Assembly (NCBI GenBank): GCA_017163975.1
Contig: JAFFSR010000004.1
Span: 2,046,001 to 2,110,000 of the forward strand
Source: Anastatus disparis
Lineage: Eukaryota > Arthropoda > Insecta > Hymenoptera > Eupelmidae
Direction: 5' to 3'
Length of the DNA stretch: 64,000 nt
Positions 58,015-64,000 of this stretch are shown one piece after another; position 1 is the first letter of the stretch; every line of letters starts with the position of its first letter. The translations under genes and the position numbers were made by a program. Below the pieces are notes generated by a model. It searched no databases and had not been told where the DNA came from. It worked only from the letters and a program-made list of their open reading frames with translations.

Positions 58015-61000
58015 CGCTATCGTACAATTTTAATACAAAAGACGATGACTTAATAAACTTCTGATTTTATTGAATTTATATATTTAACCTTTAAAGATAT
58101 TAAGAATTTTATTATTTAGATCTGGAAAAAATGTTGAAAATAACCATGATTTAGAATGTTATATCGAAAATATAAGAAAAAGTTTGAATTTCAAATATAC
58201 GCAAATTTTTTTAATAAATTCTTAGTATATTTTGGGGTACAAATGTGTGCAATATTTAAAGAAATATTGAAACATTACTTTTTATAATCCCCAAATTACG
58301 CTATCTTTAAAAAAAAGTCAATATCCTTGATTAGATAAAATGGATAAGCGTATAAAAAGAAATAAGTATATTTATATTTTAAAGGTTTGTTCAGTGTAAA
58401 ATTGAATAAGTTGGTGATATTTCTTTATTTTAGTTTTAGAGCTACTTAGCTAATGGAACACATTTTCAATAAGGTATGAGACTGATATTTCAGCATTAGT
58501 GTTTTTTTTTCTTTCGTAATTCCTTTAAATTGAAAGATTTTTTTTTTATTTTTATTGCTTAAAATGTTCTATCAAGACAATAATGCATTTGTATTAGCTT
58601 TAAAGAAAAGCTAAAACTTTGAATTAATTAATTATAAAGTTTTCAATAGACTGTAAACTTAAACAAAATTAAAATTTACGGCGAGCAAAAAAATAATCTT
58701 AAACTTTATTAATACCAGAGTAAGTTTTTTTTTCTATTATTACAAAAACAATTGAGATTTAATAACTAATAGAAAAGTAGAGAGAAAAAAAGTTTATAAA
58801 GTTTTTTTATTAAGATTGGATTTTGGGTAGTCAATTATTTTCTTATAGGTATATATCCATTTTATCGAGCTTTCACTACTATAAGCCTTTTCTGCAACAT
58901 TTGTTCTAAAGTATCCCTTCGTTCTCTATATCCTTTTTTTTTAAAGCCTAACTTTTTTTTCCTTTTTTTATTTTAGAAAAGTACCATAAAATATGAAAAA
59001 TATTGTACGATTATTTTTGACAATTTGTTGAGATTTCATTTTAATAAAAATTGGCAAACTTTGTATTACAAAAAAAGAAGAAAAATTTATTAAGGTTCTA
59101 TTTTCTAATAATTACATCAGTATGTGTATTCAAGTAACACAAGAACAAAAGAAAATGATTTTATGCTCTTATTAACTTTGGAATTTGATACATAAAAATC
59201 TCTAAAGTTGCAATGTTTTTCAAATCAGTTTATTCTCGGTATCGTAATATCAAATAACGTTCTTTTTTTTTCTTCAGTATTATAAGGTCAGGACATGATA
59301 TCTTTTATAATGCCATAAATATTGTATTTATGTCACATTCAATAGATATAAAAACATCCCTTACATTTTCAACATAAAAATGTAATAAAAACAAAGTATT
59401 ACCGCAAATTATTCATTAACTTAGATAAAACACATCTTTTATTCCTAAAGCAAAAGAGAAGAAAAAAATCTTTTTATGTACAACATGATTCCCCGCTCTA
59501 TTAAGTTGGTAATTATTCAACGATTTTACTTGACATTTGCGACAATAAATGTAGCAAAAAAAAGGAAAAAAACGGCGTTCGAAGCGTGTAAATTTTTACG
59601 AGCAGCTGCGTGTGTAAATTCCATAGCAAACGGATACACATCCCGCGTCATATTTTTGCAATATATACACCTACTACCCCCCTTTCCATTTCAACCCATC
59701 GACCCTTTTTTTCTTTTTTACTTTTTACCTTGAAGCTTGTTTCGTACGTATATTTTTCTCATACTCGCCGTTTTCACTTATATACGCTTTTTACTTAAAG
59801 AGTTTTCGACACTGTGAAAAAAAAAATTTTTTTTTTTAACTTCTCTCGTCGCATTAAACTTTTCTTTTCATACCGAGTTTTTCTTATTTTCTTTTTCTTT
59901 TTTCTTTACATGTTTTTCTTTTGTTTTCTTTATTTTTTTCTCTCTTATATACGTGAAAATGTTTATTTTGTATTAGTCGTGCTTCTTTCTTTTTACAATT
60001 GATGTAAACAAGTTATGTAAATTTTTTTTCTTCGTGAAATTTTTGTATGTGACATGTTCTCGACAAGGTCAAAGCTTTTTTTTTTTTATTTTTCGTCGCT
60101 ATACATATACGTATATGGATTTAAATATTTAAGGTCTCCGAAATTTTGACTTCTTTGCATTTTTATCAAAGGAACGATCAGCTTTAAGATATTCAAATTT
60201 CTATTTTGAAAATGAATTAGATTTTAAATAAATATATTGTTAAGCATTTTTTATTTAAATATATATATTTTCAAATGCCTTAATTAGTTTTGCAAAATTT
60301 TATTTTTATCATTAATTCTCGTGAAAAGATTTAGTTTTGACATTTTTAAAATTAAAACTGAATTTTTTAACGCAAAAGAAAATTTTGCTCAAACATATAT
60401 TTACTCGTATATTTACAGTACATTAGATATGTTAAATTACTGCGATAAATATTTGATTTGAAATAAATTTACTGTACATAAAATTTCTTCGCATATATAA
60501 TGTATGCATATTCATGTTATTTTAATACTAAAATATATTTAAAAAATAAATTAAGTCTTAATTTTTTACATAATTTTTAGTTTATATAAGTTGAATAATA
60601 TTTTTTCATAATTTTAAACATTTCAAATAAACGAATAAATAAATAAATAAAGTTGAATTTAAATAAATTATAGTCATCGTAGTAATTCCACTAAATAGTT
60701 ATGGTAATAAAATGACAATCAATACAATAATACAATAGTCGTAAAAATACCATAATTTTATCGTAAAAGTTAAATTAATTCTTGAAACGTTCATAAACTT
60801 AATAATAAGCAATTGAGACTGGAGTAAATTTAATATTCACACATAAAAATAAATAGAAAAAAAAACAAATAAAACTTTCATATCAAACAATGAATAGGAA
60901 AGAAAAAAGTAAACGTTTTCATTCATTTAATATATAAGTTTAAATGTAATTTCAACTTGAGCGTATATAAAGTTTCGGACGTATGGCAAATTAAAGTTTT

Positions 61001-64000
61001 ATTGAAACATTTTCATCTGCAGGTAACAAATCAAGTAGTTGAAGAATGAGAGAGAAAAAAAATTACTAAGGGTTTCGGAATCAATAGGAATAAGCGTAAG
61101 TATCCATTTATTTCCAATCTCTTCAATCGTTGTTCTTCTTAACAACAGATTGAGTACTTTTCGAATCGTTATATTATCTGATTGAAATACTGGATTTTAT
61201 TTTTTTGTTTTTAATTACGAATGCTCGTTAAAGTTTGTCTTATTGACTTCATTTCGAATGATATGTAATAATATTAAAATAATTTATTAATATATAATAA
61301 ATTTTTTCGAAAATATCTGTTATTTAATAATATAATATTTTATTTATTTAATATTATATTTAAGTTAAGATGTTATTATTACGAAATTTATAAATCTATA
61401 AATTTTCATCAAATCTAATCTATATATATATATTCCTAAGTCTAATTATTTTGATAAATTAACCTAGGAAAAAAAGAAAGAAACGGAAGAGGAAGAAAAT
61501 ATTAATGCATACTCATCCAAGCAAATTAACCGCTTTTATTCGAGAATCATTAAGATTTTTCCAACCCTAACGGTCTCTCTCTCGGCATACACACACGCGT
61601 GTCTTACTTTTACTGCGTCAGTCGCAGACCTACTTTTCTTTTCTTTCTTTTTTTCCTTATTTCGACATCCCTTGCACAAAATACTTTTGCTCTACATTTT
61701 GGCTTTTTCTCATCAAACTACTTTTCTATACTACACGATAAACCCTCTCGTTCGACCTTCACATATGTATCTATATATATAAAAAAATTCGATGAAGGGT
61801 CTTGTCGTCAATAGAATGAGGATTTAATAACTTTCTTTTTCTTTTTTTTGTGTGTATCAGGCTGAAAATGCATGTCGATGGTTAAGCGAATGAAAAAAAG
61901 GAGAAGGAAATCGTATATCGGATCTTTCCCGCAAGACATCCCTAGAGAAACATTCTAACCGTATGAGAAATGGTGTGAGTAAAAAAAAAGGAGTAAGACA
62001 AAAAGAGTATCAGAGGATTAACTTTAAGAGGAAGAGAAAGAAAGATTGAATGAAGTCTTTTTTTTAGTTAACGCATGGAATATATTTAGAATGACATTGG
62101 GTATCGTATTGGTTTGTTAATGCAGTTCTCTTTCTCACTGCTATCAAGATATTATCCATTGGAAATCCAATTCCTGATAAGTTCAGGGTTAGTTTTCGTA
62201 TTATTTTTTCTAAATATAAAAACTTTAAATTTTTAAATCCTGTTAAGAGGATGCCAATGAAGTGATTTGTCAAATCTTGGTATGAAGCAGCTTTTAATTT
62301 GTTCAAAATGTTTGATCAAATCTTGATTTTTTTCACTTATTTTTGCAATTTAATCGTTTATTTTTTCATATTTCCTAGAATTTTCCCATGTTAATTTTTT
62401 TATTCTTTTAGTTTTAATAAATAAAAGTAAGCATTAATAATAGTTTTGTGAGTTTGCCTGTGTTCTCTTATTATTGGACATTCTTCTTAGTGAATTATTT
62501 GCAAATATACACATTTGTCGTTAATTTTATTGATCATACGGATGTAATTGACGTTATCTTTCACTGAATCACAATTTAAAGCTTCATTATTTCATCATAT
62601 GCATAATTGTTATAAATAAAGTCTTGAAAATTAATTTTACCAAAAAAAATTGATATACTATTGGACAAACGGTCGAATCAATAGTAGTACTTTTCAACAC
62701 TAGTGAATTAAATTATTAATATTCAAGCGACTTACATGCACGAGGGTCGGCGAAGACAACTCTAGTGACATTCCAATCATACGAGTATTTATAGTATAAC
62801 GCATTTGTATCGAAAAATACTTTTTGACATTAAATGCGTAAAGTTGTTAAGAACATATGAATTTGGTGGCATTGCGTAAAATAAATAACATAATTCTTAT
62901 AAATTTAATAATGAAGCGATAAAATTATTATATTCTGTATTTTACATATTTTTTCATAACAAATAGTCACCCAACTAATTATAGATTATCCATTAAAATT
63001 CTTAAAGAAATTATTTTTTCAATTGTATATAAAACAAAAATAAAACCAAAAAAAAAATAGTGACCAAAATCTCGAACATAAATACAGAGAAATATGAACA
63101 GAGCAACGTGAGCTGAAAAAAAGAAAGTATAAAACGACCTTAGAGTACAGGAATAAAAGAAATATATATATATACATACACATATTGGTTAAAAAGGAAG
63201 GTATAGTAAAAGCGGAAGCTACAAGACTCCCAAGTGGAGTAGTAAGGTGTAGAAAAAGAAATAATAAAAAAAATAAAAAAACCAATACTGAAATGAAGAA
63301 AGTAAAAAGATATGAGTATAAGAATTTCTAACTGCGGAAATCCTTAAAGCATGACTTATCGATAGGTGACTAAAATAAAAAAAAAAGAGGAAGAAGAAGA
63401 GAATACAAGCAATAAGGAAAAACTATATATGTATACACCAACATATAAACGAAAAAAAAATCAATAAAGAACGAATTATACCTGGACTCATACCTGTCAT
63501 GAACAGTTAAAACCTCGTTTGGATTTCTTTTTTCTTTCACCTATTCTTTTTTTCTTTGCGTTTCATTCCTTCTTTGATTTTCGATAAATTTAGTGAGGCT
63601 ATATTCTTCATAAAATAATGAGTGTTATTTTGGTGGAAATTGAACTCTAGGTTTGTATTGATTAAATTGGTTTAGTCGAATTTATCACTATTATACTTAT
63701 TATGAGATATTTTATATTCAATTACATGCATACGGTTTTTGTTAATTTAAAATTTATGCAATATTAATTATTTTGAATTGTATTCTTCGTAATATATGTG
63801 AAATTGAAATTATTAATATAAGTATGAATTAAGACAGATTATGAAGGTAAAAACTTTTAGATTAGAAATCATGCAAAATTTTGATTTATAATTTCTTTTA
63901 ATATCTTCAGAAATATTTTTAATAGATACATTAAATATTGTTATGAATTTCAATAATAATCTTTTTAAAAATCTTTGTTACACATTTTATCAATAATTTG
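58015..64000. other. terminal AT-rich gene desert
   Basis: No gene supported up to the window edge. Skewed tracts lie at 58730-58980, 59450-60080, 61560-62050 and 63030-63570. A short (AAAT)n run sits near 60634-60652. A (TA)n tract of modest length lies at 61422-61432. No RNA genes or elements are visible. Confidence 0.5.

Overview
This 64 kb window is eukaryotic, strongly AT-rich and gene-poor. Intron-bearing genes with GT..AG junctions, tRNA-derived SINEs, terminal-inverted-repeat DNA transposons and foldback elements point to an arthropod, most likely an insect. A hymenopteran (for example a parasitoid wasp) is my guess from repeat content and base composition only; nothing in the window proves it. 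There is no bacterial-type gene organisation, rRNA, convincing tRNA gene or CRISPR array.

Layout. 1-6.4 kb is non-coding with an AT microsatellite, a mini foldback element and one SINE. 6.4-9.7 kb is a DNA transposon with about 300-bp inverted termini; its transposase-like gene is broken by one small indel, and it carries four tandem 41-42 bp hairpin units. It sits 34 bp upstream of the start codon of an intronless DDI1-type gene (9.7-11.1 kb: ubiquitin-like domain, retroviral-type aspartic protease domain, UBA domain), in which the UBA part lies in the +1 frame after a stop. 11.5-12.0 kb holds the first copy of an odd paired-hairpin repeat. 12.3-14.2 kb contains a decayed, tandemly duplicated serpin gene without its C-terminal reactive loop. 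14.2-17.0 kb is a GC-richer mobile block with a 1.5-kb foldback (two 550-bp arms) whose loop encodes a cysteine-rich CXC-like fragment. 19.7-20.9 kb is a TIR element with another repeat nested in it.

24.8-64 kb is mostly gene desert. The exception is 27.1-29.6 kb, where I could assemble a minus-strand gene of at least eight exons, with every junction in phase, encoding about 420 residues of a protein I do not recognise. The desert contains seven more SINE copies (eight in the window, four per strand), a 699-bp near-perfect palindrome, further copies of the paired-hairpin element (24.3, 42.2 and 55.0 kb) and many strand-asymmetric purine or pyrimidine tracts.

The best candidate for something undescribed is the paired-hairpin family: four dispersed copies whose stems differ in sequence but whose main loop keeps a GAGCCGAAGGCGAGGG-like motif, and whose layout (AATAGTA-like start, motif hairpin, T-rich spacer, second hairpin) recurs in both orientations. 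The genes do not form one pathway; they look like independent insect genes or relics embedded in repeats.
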